Source: Pantoea vagans (GTDB lineage: Bacteria; Pseudomonadota; Gammaproteobacteria; Enterobacterales; Enterobacteriaceae). Taken from it: a DNA stretch of 64,000 bases. This document shows, in pieces, positions 1 to 10,491 of the stretch. The notes under the pieces were generated by a model. It was not told the DNA's origin. It worked only from the letters and a program-made list of their open reading frames with translations, and searched no databases. The number at the start of each line of letters is the position of its first letter. Positions within the stretch are counted from its first letter, which is position 1. Where the stretch lies: assembly GCF_001506165.1 (NCBI RefSeq), contig NZ_CP011427.1, positions 744,001 to 808,000 of the forward strand, given 5' to 3'. A program made the translations under genes and the position numbers.

Positions 1-58
1 ATTGCTCACCTTCCAGTTCGTCGCACTGTACATGGCAGCGCGGTGTAAATGCTTCCAT
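1..58 (-). CDS. possible 5' end of a gene leaving the left edge (unidentified)
   Basis: On the minus strand an ATG at position 58 opens a frame that stays open to the window edge (19 codons, beginning MEAFTPRCHVQ). No clear ribosome-binding site precedes it and the peptide is not recognised. It would be divergent from gudP. It may equally be chance. Confidence 0.2.
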   Translation of the reverse strand, partial: MEAFTPRCHVQCDELEGEQ

Positions 59-509
59 CACGACATCATTTTTTGCCAGCCTCAGTATATGCAGGGGTAT
101 TGGGCGGCGCATTGTGCAACTGACTGGCATTAAGCACTTTTATTGGCTGAGTTTGGGACGTTTTGCCAAACGCAAGTGAAGAGACTCACAAAGTGCGCAC
201 CCATAGTCTGCTTTTTAATCAATTTGACCATGCGTGATGTGGTTCCGTGAGCCATGCCGCAGCGTTATGTGCAGATGCCATAAATTCTTTGCTAATTGAC
301 CTGCATTGTCGGGCGTCCTTCCAGTGTTTCGCCTCCATGCTGTTCCTATACTGATTCTCGTTCTTCAAACGTTTGGTTATTTGTCACGACGCATCATCGT
401 TTTGCCACAACAACAATCGCCGTGTTTAACCCGACATCATTCTGATACCCAACGCGATGTGTATGCAGTCAGAGTGAATGTAGCGTTCGCTATATTTCAG
501 GAGTGCAGC
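59..509. other. non-coding region upstream of gudP
   Basis: About 450 bases with no convincing gene. The gudP frame is open back to position 306, but those codons read as low-complexity translated non-coding DNA and no gudP homologue has such an extension. The leader of the glucarate operon must lie here. A TTGACC hexamer at 224-229 has no good -10 partner, and I could not assign a promoter, a CRP site or a CdaR (SdaR) site with confidence. Confidence 0.4.
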
Positions 510-1856
510 ATGAATAGTTTCAGCCAGACAGCGGAAGCCGTGCAAAAACGCACCAATGCCCGTTACTGGATTGTGGTGATGTTATTTATCGTCACGTCGT
601 TCAACTACGGTGACCGCGCAACCATCTCGATTGCCGGTTCTGCCATGTCTAAAGATATCGGCCTCGACTCGGTCGGTCTCGGATATATCTTCTCCGCCTT
701 CTCATGGGCTTACGTGATTGGGCAAATTCCTGGCGGCTGGCTGCTCGACCGCTTTGGTTCAAAACGCGTCTACTTCTGGAGCATTTTCCTGTGGTCGCTG
801 TTTACTTTGCTGCAAGGTTTCGTTGACCTGTTCAGTGGCTTTGGCATCGTCATTTCACTGTTCCTGTTGCGCTTCCTGGTTGGCCTGGCGGAGGCACCTT
901 CGTTCCCCGGCAACAGCCGCATTGTGGCAGCCTGGTTCCCGGCACAAGAGCGCGGCACTGCCGTGGCGATATTCAACTCGGCACAGTATTTCGCCACGGT
1001 GATTTTCGCCCCAATCATGGGCTGGCTGGTGGCGGAAGTGGGCTGGGCGCATGTGTTCTGGTTCATGGGCGGACTGGGCATCATCCTCAGCTTCGTCTGG
1101 CTGAAGTTTATGCATGATCCGAATAACCACCCTGGCGTGAACAAAGCCGAGTTGGAGTACATGGAGCAAGGCGGCGCACTGATCAATATGGATGCCAAAA
1201 AATCAGAGCGCAAAGTGAGCTGGGATGAAAAGTGGTATCAAATCAAGCAGCTACTCTCGACCCGCATGATGTGGGGCATCTATCTCGGCCAGTATTGCGT
1301 TAACGCACTGACCTACTTCTTTATCACCTGGTTCCCGGTGTATCTGGTGCAGGCACGCGGCATGTCAATCCTGAAAGCAGGCATGATCGCCTCGATTCCG
1401 GCTATCTGTGGCTTCCTGGGCGGGGTGTTGGGCGGTGTGATTTCCGACTACCTGATGCGTAAAACCGGTTCACTGAATATTGCGCGTAAAACCCCGATTG
1501 TGGTTGGCATGCTGCTCTCTATCAGCATGGTGATGTGTAACTACACCGAAACAGAGTGGGTCGTGGTGCTGTTTATGGCGCTGGCCTTCTTCGGTAAAGG
1601 CATTGGTGCGTTGGGCTGGGCGGTGATGGCGGATACCGCACCGAAAGAGATCAGCGGGTTAAGCGGCGGTTTGTTCAACATGTTTGGCAACTTCTCCGGC
1701 ATCGTCACGCCGATTGCCATTGGCTACATCATCGCGGCATCCGGTTCTTTCGAGGGGGCGCTGATTTATGTCGGCATTCACGCCTTTGTTGCTGCGTTTA
1801 GCTTCCTGTTCATTACGGGCGATATCAAACGCATCGAACTCAAACATCGGGCATAA
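510..1856 (+). CDS. gudP: D-glucarate/galactarate MFS permease GudP
   Basis: Inner-membrane proton-coupled importer of the anion:cation symporter branch of the major facilitator superfamily, bringing D-glucarate (and probably galactarate) into the cell. The 448-residue protein has the usual twelve hydrophobic segments, and the loop signature GGWLLDRFGSKR is at about residues 75-86. It matches E. coli GudP nearly end to end from MNSFSQ. The start at 510 is preferred over upstream in-frame codons because CAGGAG lies 7 bases before it and homologues begin there. It is the first gene of gudP-gudX-gudD-garL-garR-garK, all on one strand with short gaps. Confidence 0.95.
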   Translation: MNSFSQTAEAVQKRTNARYWIVVMLFIVTSFNYGDRATISIAGSAMSKDIGLDSVGLGYIFSAFSWAYVIGQIPGGWLLDRFGSKRVYFWSIFLWSLFTLLQGFVDLFSGFGIVISLFLLRFLVGLAEAPSFPGNSRIVAAWFPAQERGTAVAIFNSAQYFATVIFAPIMGWLVAEVGWAHVFWFMGGLGIILSFVWLKFMHDPNNHPGVNKAELEYMEQGGALINMDAKKSERKVSWDEKWYQIKQLLSTRMMWGIYLGQYCVNALTYFFITWFPVYLVQARGMSILKAGMIASIPAICGFLGGVLGGVISDYLMRKTGSLNIARKTPIVVGMLLSISMVMCNYTETEWVVVLFMALAFFGKGIGALGWAVMADTAPKEISGLSGGLFNMFGNFSGIVTPIAIGYIIAASGSFEGALIYVGIHAFVAAFSFLFITGDIKRIELKHRA

Positions 1857-1865
1857 GGACTGAGT

Positions 1866-3212
1866 ATGAACACGCAAAGTACCCCGGTGATCACCGATAT
1901 GCAGGTGATCCCGGTTGCCGGTTACGACAGCATGCTGCTGAACATTGGCGGCGCACACAGCGCCTGTTTTACCCGCAATATCGTGGTGTTAACCGATAGC
2001 GCTGGCCATACCGGCGTGGGTGAAGCGCCAGGTGGTGAGACCATCTATCAAACGCTGGTCGAAGCGATTCCACAGGTTAAAGGCCAGCAGGTGGCTCGCA
2101 TGAATCGCCTGGTGCAGCAGGTGCACAAAGGCAACCAGTCTGCGGATTTCGACACCTTTGGCAAAGGTGCCTGGACGTTTGAACTGCGCGTCAATGCCGT
2201 GGCTGCGCTGGAAGCAGCACTGCTCGACCTGTTGGGTCAGTGTCTTGGCGTGCCGGTGGCAGAATTGCTTGGCCCCGGTCAACAGCGCGATGAAGTCACG
2301 GTGCTGGGCTATCTGTTTTACCTTGGCGATCGTCGCAAAACCGATTTGCCGTATCTGACCGGCGAAGGCGCCAGTCACGACTGGTATCACCTGCGTCATC
2401 AGGAAGCGTTGACACCGGAGGCGGTGGTTCGTCTGGCAGAAGCGGCACAGGACAAATACGGCTTCAAAGATTTCAAACTCAAGGGCGGTGTATTGCCGGG
2501 CGAGCAGGAAATTGAATCGGCGGCCGCGCTGAAGAAGCGCTTCCCGGATGCTCGTATCACAGTCGATCCCAACGGAGCCTGGACACTCGATGAAGCGATT
2601 CGCTTGTGCAAAGGCATGGGTGATGTGCTGACTTACGCCGAAGATCCGTGCGGTGCTGAACAAGGTTATTCCGGGCGTGAAGTGATGGCCGAATTCCGTC
2701 GCGCCACCGGGTTGCCGGTCGCCACCAATATGATCGCCACCAACTGGCGTGAGATGAATCATGCGGTGATGCTCAACTCCGTGGATATCCCACTGGCGGA
2801 TCCACATTTCTGGACGCTAAGTGGCGCGGTGCGAGTCGCGCAGCTGTGTGACGACTGGGGCCTGACCTGGGGTTGCCACTCTAACAACCACTTCGACATT
2901 TCTCTGGCAATGTTTACCCACGTTGGCGCTGCTGCACCGGGTAAACCCACGGCGATTGATACCCACTGGATTTGGCAGGAGGGCGATCAGCGCCTGACCA
3001 AAGAGCCACTGCAAATCCGCAACGGCAAAATTGCCGTGCCGGACAAACCAGGGCTGGGTGTTGAGCTGGATTGGGACCGTATCCACCAAGCCAATGCCCT
3101 CTACAAATCCCTGCCGGCGGGCGCACGTAATGACGCCACGGCAATGCAGTATCTGGTTCCCGGTTGGTCATTCGACCGCAAGCGCCCGGCCTTCGGTCGC
3201 AGTCATGCATAA
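1866..3212 (+). CDS. gudX: glucarate dehydratase-related protein GudX
   Basis: Enolase-superfamily protein (mandelate racemase/muconate lactonizing enzyme fold) of 448 residues, paralogous to GudD downstream. Visible active-site elements are the FKLKG lysines (K204, K206), metal-ligand region D234/N236, E259, and a His near 338 in [10 protein letters not shown]. In E. coli the GudX orthologue has weak glucarate/idarate dehydration-epimerisation activity and an uncertain role; that is family knowledge, not shown here. The gene starts 9 bases after gudP stops and is certainly co-transcribed with it. Confidence 0.93.
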   Translation: MNTQSTPVITDMQVIPVAGYDSMLLNIGGAHSACFTRNIVVLTDSAGHTGVGEAPGGETIYQTLVEAIPQVKGQQVARMNRLVQQVHKGNQSADFDTFGKGAWTFELRVNAVAALEAALLDLLGQCLGVPVAELLGPGQQRDEVTVLGYLFYLGDRRKTDLPYLTGEGASHDWYHLRHQEALTPEAVVRLAEAAQDKYGFKDFKLKGGVLPGEQEIESAAALKKRFPDARITVDPNGAWTLDEAIRLCKGMGDVLTYAEDPCGAEQGYSGREVMAEFRRATGLPVATNMIATNWREMNHAVMLNSVDIPLADPHFWTLSGAVRVAQLCDDWGLTWGCHSNNHFDISLAMFTHVGAAAPGKPTAIDTHWIWQEGDQRLTKEPLQIRNGKIAVPDKPGLGVELDWDRIHQANALYKSLPAGARNDATAMQYLVPGWSFDRKRPAFGRSHA

Positions 3213-3222
3213 GGAGCAGGAA

Positions 3223-4554
3223 ATGAGTCAGACCCCGAAAATTACCTCGTTGCAGGTCATTCCAGTGGCCGGTCACGACAGTATGTTGCTCAACCTGAGT
3301 GGCGCCCATTCGCCGTTCTTCACTCGCAACATCGTCATCATCAAAGATAACGCCGGCCATACCGGCGTGGGTGAAATTCCTGGCGGCGAGAAGATTCGTC
3401 AGACGCTGGAAGACGCGGCGGCACTGGTGGTGCAGAAAACCGTCGGCGAATATAAAAACATTCTCAACCTGGTGCGCAGTACCTTTGCCGATCGCGACTC
3501 TGCCGGACGCGGCAACCAGACCTTTGACCTGCGTACCACCATTCATGTGGTCACCGGCATCGAAGCCGCGTTGCTGGATCTGCTCGGCCAGCATCTTGGT
3601 GTCAATGTGGCGTCACTGCTCGGTGATGGTCAGCAACGTGACCGCGTCGAAATGCTCGGTTACCTGTTCTACGTTGGCGATCGGAAGAAAACCTCGCTGG
3701 CGTATCAGAGCCAGGAAAATGATAAATGCGACTGGTATCGCCTACGCCATGAAGAAGCACTGACGCCGGAAACCGTGGTGCGTCTGGCGGAAGCGGCGTA
3801 TGAGAAATACGGTTTCAACGATTTCAAACTCAAAGGCGGTGTGCTGCGCGGCGGTGAAGAAGCGGAAGCGGTCACGGCGCTGGCGAAGCGTTTCCCGCAG
3901 GCGCGAGTGACACTCGATCCCAACGGCGCATGGTCTTTAAATGAGGCAATTCTGCTCGGTAAGCAACTGAAAGGTGTGCTGGCGTATGCGGAAGATCCTT
4001 GTGGTGCAGAGCAGGGCTATTCCGGTCGTGAAGTGATGGCGGAATTCCGCCGTGCCACGGGCCTGCCTACGGCGACAAACATGATCGCCACCGACTGGCG
4101 TCAAATGGGCCACACGCTGTCACTGCAGTCCGTGGACATCCCGCTGGCCGATCCTCACTTCTGGACCATGCAAGGTTCGGTGCGCGTGGCGCAGATGTGT
4201 CACGACTTTGGCCTGACCTGGGGTTCACACTCCAACAACCACTTCGACATTTCACTGGCGATGTTCACCCATGTCGCCGCGGCCGCGCCGGGTGCTATCA
4301 CCGCCATCGATACCCACTGGATCTGGCAGGAAGGCAATCAGCGTCTGACCAAAGAGCCGTTCCAGATCAAAGGCGGCATGGTGCAGGTCCCACAAAAACC
4401 GGGGCTGGGCGTGGAGCTGGATATGGATCAGGTGATGCAAGCCAACGCGCTGTATCAGAAACACGGTTTAGGTGCGCGCGATGATGCGCAGGCTATGCAG
4501 TTCCTCGTACCGAACTGGACCTTTGATAACAAACGTCCGTGCCTGGTGCGCTAA
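3223..4554 (+). CDS. gudD: D-glucarate dehydratase GudD
   Basis: Cytoplasmic Mg-dependent dehydratase converting D-glucarate to 5-keto-4-deoxy-D-glucarate. The 443-residue enolase-superfamily protein carries the FKLKG lysines (K202, K204), D232, N234, E257 and the HSNNH segment with H336. The start at 3223 follows AAGGAGCAGGAA directly; an in-frame ATG at 3205 overlaps gudX and has no good ribosome site. The gene lies 10 bases after gudX. Strong similarity between the two neighbours shows tandem duplication and divergence, as in E. coli. Confidence 0.95.
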   Translation: MSQTPKITSLQVIPVAGHDSMLLNLSGAHSPFFTRNIVIIKDNAGHTGVGEIPGGEKIRQTLEDAAALVVQKTVGEYKNILNLVRSTFADRDSAGRGNQTFDLRTTIHVVTGIEAALLDLLGQHLGVNVASLLGDGQQRDRVEMLGYLFYVGDRKKTSLAYQSQENDKCDWYRLRHEEALTPETVVRLAEAAYEKYGFNDFKLKGGVLRGGEEAEAVTALAKRFPQARVTLDPNGAWSLNEAILLGKQLKGVLAYAEDPCGAEQGYSGREVMAEFRRATGLPTATNMIATDWRQMGHTLSLQSVDIPLADPHFWTMQGSVRVAQMCHDFGLTWGSHSNNHFDISLAMFTHVAAAAPGAITAIDTHWIWQEGNQRLTKEPFQIKGGMVQVPQKPGLGVELDMDQVMQANALYQKHGLGARDDAQAMQFLVPNWTFDNKRPCLVR

Positions 4555-4561
4555 CGATTCC

Positions 4562-4580
4562 GGCACCCCGTGCGGGTGCC
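4562..4580 (+). other. intergenic stem-loop between gudD and garL
   Basis: A perfect 7-bp stem, GGCACCC / GGGTGCC, closes a 5-base loop just after gudD and 26 bases before garL. No T-run follows, so it is more likely an mRNA-stabilising or processing hairpin that sets the gudD:garL ratio than a terminator. Confidence 0.45.
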
Positions 4581-4606
4581 TGCTGTAACCGACAGGAGTA
4601 ACGACA

Positions 4607-5374
4607 ATGAGCAATGCCTGGCCGAACCATTTTCGTCGCCGTTTACTGGCAGGGGAAACTCTGATTGGTAGCTGGTGTGCACTTGCCAGCCCGATTTCAA
4701 CTGAAGTATTGGGACTGGCGGGCTTTGACTGGCTGGTACTGGATGGCGAACATGCGCCAAACGACATTACCACTTTCATTCCGCAGTTGATGGCGTTGAA
4801 AGGTAGCCACAGTGCGCCGGTGGTGCGTCCGCCATGCAATGAACCGATCATTATTAAGCGTTTGCTGGATATCGGTTTCTACAACTTCCTGGTGCCGTTT
4901 GTGGAAACCGAGGAAGAGGCGATTCGTGCCGTGGCATCTACACGCTATCCGCCGGTGGGGATCCGCGGCGTATCCGTTTCGCATCGCAGCAACATGTACG
5001 GCACGCTGCCGGAATACAACGCCACCATCAATGACAACATCACGGTGCTGGTGCAGATCGAAACGCAGCAGGCAGTCGACAACATTGATGCGATTGCCGC
5101 AGTGGATGGCGTGGATGGCATTTTTGTCGGTCCGGGTGACTTGTCTGCCGCGCTTGGCTATCTCGGCCAGCCTGCGCATCCTGAAGTATTGAAAGTGATT
5201 AAGCACATCTTTGAACGTGCCAAAGCGGCGGGCAAACCGAGCGGCATTCTTGCCCCGGTGGAAGCGGATGCGCGCCGTTATCTGGAATGGGGTGCCACTT
5301 TTGTTGCGGTGGGCAGCGATTTGGGTGTGTTCCGTAACGCCACGCAGGCGTTGTGCGACAAATTTAAGAAATAA
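4607..5374 (+). CDS. garL: 5-keto-4-deoxy-D-glucarate aldolase GarL
   Basis: Class II (metal-dependent) aldolase of the HpcH/HpaI family. It splits 5-keto-4-deoxy-D-glucarate into pyruvate and tartronate semialdehyde. The 255 residues match E. coli GarL (256) along the whole length. LDGEHAPND (about 45-53) holds the catalytic His, VQIET (about 149-153) the metal-binding Glu, and FVGPGDLS (about 173-180) a metal/phosphate-site Asp. A strong site, CAGGAGTAA, precedes the ATG. In E. coli this gene sits in the separate garPLRK operon; here it directly follows gudD. Confidence 0.95.
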   Translation: MSNAWPNHFRRRLLAGETLIGSWCALASPISTEVLGLAGFDWLVLDGEHAPNDITTFIPQLMALKGSHSAPVVRPPCNEPIIIKRLLDIGFYNFLVPFVETEEEAIRAVASTRYPPVGIRGVSVSHRSNMYGTLPEYNATINDNITVLVQIETQQAVDNIDAIAAVDGVDGIFVGPGDLSAALGYLGQPAHPEVLKVIKHIFERAKAAGKPSGILAPVEADARRYLEWGATFVAVGSDLGVFRNATQALCDKFKK

Positions 5375-5393
5375 CTGACATAGGGGAAAGGCA

Positions 5394-6278
5394 ATGAAAA
5401 TTGGATTTATCGGCCTCGGTATTATGGGCAAACCGATGAGTAAAAACCTGGTGAAAGCCGGTTATTCACTGGTAGTACGTGACCACAATGTCAGCAACGA
5501 AGCCGAACTGGTGGAGCTGGGTGCAACCGTGGCGAAAACGCCAAAAGAGGTGGCTGAACAGGTGGATGTGGTGATCACTATGGTGCCCAATTCACCACAG
5601 GTTAAAGAAGTCTGCCTGGGCACCAATGGCATTATCGAAGGGGCCAAACCGGGGCTGATCGTCATCGATATGAGTTCCATCGCGCCATTAGCCAGCCGCG
5701 AAGTGCACGATGCGTTGGCAGAAAAAGGCATCAAGATGCTTGATGCGCCGGTGAGCGGTGGCGAGCCTAAAGCGATTGAAGGCACCTTGTCAGTGATGGT
5801 CGGTGGCGATAAAGCGGTGTTTGACCAGTGCTACGACATCATGAAAGCGATGGCGGGTTCGGTGGTGCATACCGGAGATATCGGTGCAGGCAACGTCACT
5901 AAGCTGGCAAACCAGGTGATTGTGGCGCTTAACATCGCTGCCATGTCAGAAGCCCTGTCGCTGGCGACCAAAGCGGGCGTGAATCCTGAACTGGTTTATC
6001 AGGCCATTCGCGGCGGACTGGCGGGCAGCACGGTGCTGGACGCCAAAGCGCCAATGGTGCTGGATCGTAATTTCAAGCCAGGTTTCCGCATTGATCTGCA
6101 TATCAAAGACTTAGCCAATGCACTGGATACTTCACATGGCATTGGCGCCCATCTGCCATTGACTGCCGCGGTGATGGAGATGATGCAGGCGCTGAAGGTG
6201 GATGGCAAAGGCACTTCCGACCATAGCGCGCTGGCTTGCTATTATGAAAAATTAGCTCAGGTAGAGATCACCCGGTAG
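5394..6278 (+). CDS. garR: tartronate semialdehyde reductase GarR
   Basis: NAD(P)H-dependent 2-hydroxy-3-oxopropionate reductase making D-glycerate from the tartronate semialdehyde released by GarL. It has 294 residues of the beta-hydroxyacid dehydrogenase family. The N-terminal Rossmann motif is GLGIMG (7-12), the substrate-binding signature DAPVSGGEP is near residue 118, and the catalytic Lys is in GNVTKLANQ near 170. The ribosome site AGGGGAAAGG lies just upstream and the gap after garL is 19 bases. Confidence 0.94.
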   Translation: MKIGFIGLGIMGKPMSKNLVKAGYSLVVRDHNVSNEAELVELGATVAKTPKEVAEQVDVVITMVPNSPQVKEVCLGTNGIIEGAKPGLIVIDMSSIAPLASREVHDALAEKGIKMLDAPVSGGEPKAIEGTLSVMVGGDKAVFDQCYDIMKAMAGSVVHTGDIGAGNVTKLANQVIVALNIAAMSEALSLATKAGVNPELVYQAIRGGLAGSTVLDAKAPMVLDRNFKPGFRIDLHIKDLANALDTSHGIGAHLPLTAAVMEMMQALKVDGKGTSDHSALACYYEKLAQVEITR

Positions 6279-6285
6279 TTTGCAC

Positions 6286-6309
6286 GTCCGGTGTCTGAGG
6301 ATGCCGGAC
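6286..6309 (+). other. stem-loop between garR and garK
   Basis: GTCCGG and CCGGAC form a 6-bp stem around a 12-base loop in the 85-base garR-garK gap. There is no T-run. A likely role is transcript processing or partial polarity; this is inference. Confidence 0.3.
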
Positions 6310-6363
6310 CGCTTACTGCATTAGCCGGACGGAAAACCGTCATTCACCGCGCTCGGATTGCCT

Positions 6364-7503
6364 ATGAAAATTGTCATCGCACCGGATTCATATAAAGAGA
6401 GTTTGTCTGCCCTGGAAGTGGCTTCGGCAATAGAAGCGGGATTTAGCGAAATCTTTCCCGAAGCCGAATACGTAAAAATACCGGTCGCCGACGGGGGGGA
6501 AGGCACGGTAGAAGCGATGGTGGCCGCCACACAAGGTAGCCTTGTCAGGTTGAATGTCACTGGACCGTTGGGCGCGCCAGTGGAGGCCTTTTATGGCTTA
6601 TCCGGCGATGCGCGCACGGCATTTATCGAAATGGCTGCCGCGAGTGGATTGGAGTTGGTGCCGCCCGCACAGCGCGATCCGCTGATGACCAACTCTTTCG
6701 GTACCGGCGAGTTGATTAAAAACGCACTCGACCGTGGCGTGGACCATATCATCATCGGCATTGGTGGCAGCGCCACCAACGATGGCGGATCCGGCATGAT
6801 GCAGGCGCTCGGCGCGCGCTTGCTGGATAAGCAGGGCAATGAGATTGCTTTCGGCGGTGGGGCATTACCGCAGCTGGCACGGATTGAGATCGATCAGCTG
6901 GATGCCCGCCTGCAGCAGTGTCGCATTGAAGTCGCCTGCGATGTGACCAACCCCCTAACCGGTGAAGATGGCGCGTCGGCGATTTTCGGCCCGCAAAAGG
7001 GCGCAACGCCGGAACTGGTGAAGCAGTTGGATCAGGCGCTGGAACATTATGCGGGCATTATTCATCGCGATCTGGATATTGATGTGCTGCACATTGCTGG
7101 TGGTGGTGCCGCCGGTGGCATGGGTGCGGCGCTGCATGCATTTTGCCAGGCTGAGTTGCGCCGAGGCATTGAAATTGTCACTGAAGCGTTGGGGTTAGCC
7201 GAGCAGGTGAAAGATGCCGATTTAGTGATCACTGGCGAAGGACGGATTGATAGCCAGACGATTAACGGCAAAGTGCCGATTGGCGTGGCAAAGGTCGCCA
7301 AACAATTCAATAAACCGGTAATTGGCATTGCGGGCAGCTTGACGGCGGACGTCGGCGTGGTGCATCAGCACGGGCTGGATGCGGTGTTTAGCGTGCTGTT
7401 CAGCATTGGCTCACTGGAAGATGCGCTGGCCAATGCGGCACAGAATGTGCGGCTCACGGCGCGCAATGTCGCCGCGACCATTAAGGCAGGGCAAGGGTTG
7501 TAA
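6364..7503 (+). CDS. garK: glycerate 2-kinase GarK
   Basis: ATP-dependent kinase turning D-glycerate into 2-phosphoglycerate, the last step of the cluster and the point where it joins glycolysis at enolase (also in this window). The 379-residue protein belongs to the type-1 glycerate kinase family, with VADGGEGT near residue 42, [12 protein letters not shown] near 132 and [12 protein letters not shown] near 290. The ATG at 6364 matches E. coli GarK ([13 protein letters not shown]). An in-frame TTG six bases upstream is a possible alternative. The ribosome-binding site is weak. Confidence 0.94.
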   Translation: MKIVIAPDSYKESLSALEVASAIEAGFSEIFPEAEYVKIPVADGGEGTVEAMVAATQGSLVRLNVTGPLGAPVEAFYGLSGDARTAFIEMAAASGLELVPPAQRDPLMTNSFGTGELIKNALDRGVDHIIIGIGGSATNDGGSGMMQALGARLLDKQGNEIAFGGGALPQLARIEIDQLDARLQQCRIEVACDVTNPLTGEDGASAIFGPQKGATPELVKQLDQALEHYAGIIHRDLDIDVLHIAGGGAAGGMGAALHAFCQAELRRGIEIVTEALGLAEQVKDADLVITGEGRIDSQTINGKVPIGVAKVAKQFNKPVIGIAGSLTADVGVVHQHGLDAVFSVLFSIGSLEDALANAAQNVRLTARNVAATIKAGQGL

Positions 7504-7512
7504 TGAATGTTG

Positions 7513-7646
7513 GCCCTCACCCCAGATCTCTCCCACATAGTGGGAGAGGGAGCAGATCCAGCGATATTGAATGTCAGTGTAAATTTTAAATAACCGCAGT
7601 TAACTGTCCCCTCTCCCCCTTGCGGGAGAGGGTTAGGGTGAGGGGC
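7513..7646. repeat. BIME-like double hairpin between convergent garK and barA
   Basis: Two strong hairpins face each other: CTCTCCCA/TGGGAGAG (7528-7548, 5-base loop) and CCCTCTCCC/GGGAGAGGG (7609-7632, 6-base loop). The outer flanks GCCCTCACCC (7513-7522) and GGGTGAGGGGC (7636-7646) are inverted copies of each other apart from one extra G. The whole is a REP-pair or miniature inverted-repeat layout about 134 bases long, sitting between two converging transcripts. A role as bidirectional mRNA stabiliser or terminator is inferred. Confidence 0.65.
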
Positions 7647-7670
7647 ACTGAGGGCAACAACAGCCAAACA

Positions 7671-10400
7671 TCATCTCGCCCCTAACACTTTCCGCGCTTC
7701 CCTTGCCACGTTCGCCATCTCGTCACTCAGTTCCAGCAGTTCAGGCTCCAGCGCCGCGATATCACTCTCCTGATGCAAACTCTTCTCCAACTGCTGGCAC
7801 AGCTGTTTCAGGCGAGGCACGCCGCTGTAGCTGGCGCTGCCGTGCAGCTTATGGATAATTTCGCGCAGCCCCGCCACATCATTGCTCGCAATAAAATGCT
7901 CCACGCGTTCTTCCACTTCGGGCAGAAAATCCAGCAGCATTTGCAGTAAGTCGCGCGCCAAATCCGGCTTGTTGGCTGCCTGGCGCAAGGCCAGCGTCCA
8001 GTCGAGAGACGGTGCGACGTTCGGCTGTGTTGGCTGAGCCGGGACGCTATTCGGTGCATAACGTTGCAGCAGTTGGTTCAGCTTGTTTTCATCGATGGGC
8101 TTCGCCAGATAGTCGTTCATGCCTGCGCCAATCAGCTGCTCGCGCTCACCATCCAAAGCATGTGCGGTGACGGCCACAATCGGCGTATTGGCGTGCAGCG
8201 GCAGGCTACGGATGATTTCACTGGCACGGATCCCATCGATATCGGGCATCTGAATGTCCATCAGGATTACATCCAGCTTGTGCAACCGCGCCTGGCGGAT
8301 CGCCTGTTCCGCGTTGTCGCACAGTATGATGTGCTGCACCTGCTCCTCCAGCAGTGCGCCAATCAGTTTCAGGTTGGCAGGGTTGTCGTCCACCGCCATC
8401 ACCGTCAGCGGTTGGCGAGCGCTGCGCGCGGGCACATCGCTGTCTCGACTGTGCAAATCCAGCAGCATCGGCAGCAGGCGCGTCAGAGAGATGGGTTTAG
8501 CAATGCATCCCGCAATGCCACGCGCACGAAGATCGTCCGCAAACAGCATCATTTCGCTCGGCAGCGCCAGCAGCACCGAATCGGCGCGTGACCGCAGGCG
8601 CTCAATCAATGCATCAGACAGGGTCGCGGGATGGGGTTCATTAACCGGTAATCCCATTAGCAGTAGCGGGAAATCTGCGTCGGGCATCTCTTCCAGCGTG
8701 GCGAAATGCTGTACCTGCAACGGCGTAATGCTGAGCATCTCCCGCACCGCTTTGGCGACTGCGGCGTGGGGTTCAATGTAGGCGAGCGGGACGGGGCGCA
8801 AATCATCCAGCATACGAGGAATTGGCGGTGCATTAGGATTGAGATCGAGATGGATATGCACCCAGAAGGTCGAGCCCTGATTATGACGGCTGTGGAAGGC
8901 GATCTCGCCACCCATCTCACTCACCAGTTTCTGGGTAATCACCAGACCTAATCCCGTGCCGCCATGGCGACGCGAGATACTGGCATCCGCCTGACGGAAT
9001 GCCTGGAAAAGCTGCGACTGCTGCTGCTCTGAGATACCAATGCCAGTGTCATGAACCTGCAGTTCCAGCTCCACCCGTGTTGTGCTGATACTGCGCAGTT
9101 CTACGCGTAAATCGATGTGGCCGCGTTCGGTGAACTTGATCGCGTTACCCAGCAGATTGATCAGGATTTGCTGCAAGCGTAACGGGTCACCAATCACATT
9201 GTCTGGTACCTGTTTCTCCAGACAAACGGTGATCTCCAGACCTTTTTCATGGGCCGAAGGTGCCAATAGCACCAGGGTTTCATCCAGCGTGGCGCGCAGC
9301 GGGAAGGGGATCGACTCCAGCACCAGCTTGCCCGCTTCCAGCTTCGAGAAGTCGAGCACATCATTAATAATGCTCAGTAGGTTGTTGGCGGAACGTTCGA
9401 TGGTGCTCATGTAATCGCGTTGGTTGGTACTGAGGCCGGTTTTCAGCATCTGACGCGTAAAGCCAATCACGCCATTTAGCGGCGTACGCAACTCGTGGGA
9501 CATGTTGGCGAGGAATTCTGATTTGATACGCGCCGCTTCCTGGGCGCGCTTTTTCGCCAGATCCAGCTCGACGTTTTGAATCTCCAGCTGTTCCAGCGTT
9601 TCGCGTAAATCGTAGGTCGCCTGATCGATATTTTGCTGCATCTCTTCGTGATAGGCGGTCAGCGACATCGCCATCGCGTTGATGCCATTTTTCAGGATAC
9701 TCAGCTCGCCCAGCATATACCCATCTACACGGCTGTCGAGCTGGCCACGGCGGATACGGTCAACCGTGGAGACCATATTGCGAATCGGCCCCGTGACATC
9801 GCGCATCAGGCGATAGGCAAACAGCATGGCGATACACAAGCAGAACAGCAGCAGCAGAGTGGCGACGAACACCTCTTTATACTGCTCCAGCCGCACGGAT
9901 TGCAGATCCAGTTCGATGGCGACATAGCCGAGTGGATTGCCCGCCGGTTTGGCATCTTCGCCCGGCAGCTCATCCACGGAGTAGCGTTCAGAGATAATCG
10001 GCGTGCGCAGCACCATTACACTGCCGTGACGCTCAACGGAGACGCCATCCTCCAGCGTCGAGATATCCTCTTTTTGCAGCAGCGCGAGATTTTGATTGTT
10101 GTTTGAGGTGACGTAGATGTGATTGTTGTTGTCGAAAATGGTAATGGCACGGACAATATCCGAATGACGACGATGCAACAGGCTGACCAACTCGCGAATC
10201 GCATCGCGGTTGTGCCAGGTCATGCCATATTCGCTCGATACGGCCAGCGGCTCGATGATGTTCGAGCCCGCGTCGCGTACCTGATGCTGTAATTCGTTAT
10301 AGCGGTGAACCACGAAGAAGGTACTGAGCAGCAGGCCAATCATTAGCGTTGGCGCCAGTATCAAAATCATCATTCGCGCCCGCAGGCTGTATTTGGTCAT
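7671..10400 (-). CDS. barA: hybrid sensor histidine kinase BarA
   Basis: Tripartite inner-membrane sensor kinase that phosphorylates the response regulator UvrY/GacA. That pair drives the Csr small RNAs, which titrate CsrA (also encoded here). At 909 residues (E. coli 918) the order is: TM1 (about 10-30), periplasmic part, TM2 (about 175-195), HAMP, H-box HELRTPLNG near 300, ATPase N/G boxes ending GGTGLGLVI, receiver with LMDIQMPD near 710, and C-terminal HPt with IHKLHGS near 855. The start at 10400 ([17 protein letters not shown]) matches E. coli. The gene is divergent from rlmD and convergent with garK. Confidence 0.96.
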   Translation of the reverse strand: MTKYSLRARMMILILAPTLMIGLLLSTFFVVHRYNELQHQVRDAGSNIIEPLAVSSEYGMTWHNRDAIRELVSLLHRRHSDIVRAITIFDNNNHIYVTSNNNQNLALLQKEDISTLEDGVSVERHGSVMVLRTPIISERYSVDELPGEDAKPAGNPLGYVAIELDLQSVRLEQYKEVFVATLLLLFCLCIAMLFAYRLMRDVTGPIRNMVSTVDRIRRGQLDSRVDGYMLGELSILKNGINAMAMSLTAYHEEMQQNIDQATYDLRETLEQLEIQNVELDLAKKRAQEAARIKSEFLANMSHELRTPLNGVIGFTRQMLKTGLSTNQRDYMSTIERSANNLLSIINDVLDFSKLEAGKLVLESIPFPLRATLDETLVLLAPSAHEKGLEITVCLEKQVPDNVIGDPLRLQQILINLLGNAIKFTERGHIDLRVELRSISTTRVELELQVHDTGIGISEQQQSQLFQAFRQADASISRRHGGTGLGLVITQKLVSEMGGEIAFHSRHNQGSTFWVHIHLDLNPNAPPIPRMLDDLRPVPLAYIEPHAAVAKAVREMLSITPLQVQHFATLEEMPDADFPLLLMGLPVNEPHPATLSDALIERLRSRADSVLLALPSEMMLFADDLRARGIAGCIAKPISLTRLLPMLLDLHSRDSDVPARSARQPLTVMAVDDNPANLKLIGALLEEQVQHIILCDNAEQAIRQARLHKLDVILMDIQMPDIDGIRASEIIRSLPLHANTPIVAVTAHALDGEREQLIGAGMNDYLAKPIDENKLNQLLQRYAPNSVPAQPTQPNVAPSLDWTLALRQAANKPDLARDLLQMLLDFLPEVEERVEHFIASNDVAGLREIIHKLHGSASYSGVPRLKQLCQQLEKSLHQESDIAALEPELLELSDEMANVAREARKVLGAR

Positions 10401-10491
10401 AATTGTGGCCTGGCGACTCCTGGCATTTTTATCCCTGTGCTCGTTCCGGTAGCGGCGGCACACCCAATTAATATAGAGAATTCACAACACT

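Noticed and set aside
306..509. N-terminal extension of gudP
   Set aside because: In-frame but absent from the family, whereas the start at 510 has a ribosome site and matches E. coli.
1989..2807. 272-codon minus-strand open frame inside gudX
   Set aside because: Shadow of a strongly conserved coding sequence; no family resemblance.
4697..5431. 244-codon minus-strand open frame inside garL
   Set aside because: Antisense shadow; its His/Arg-rich composition follows from garL codon use.
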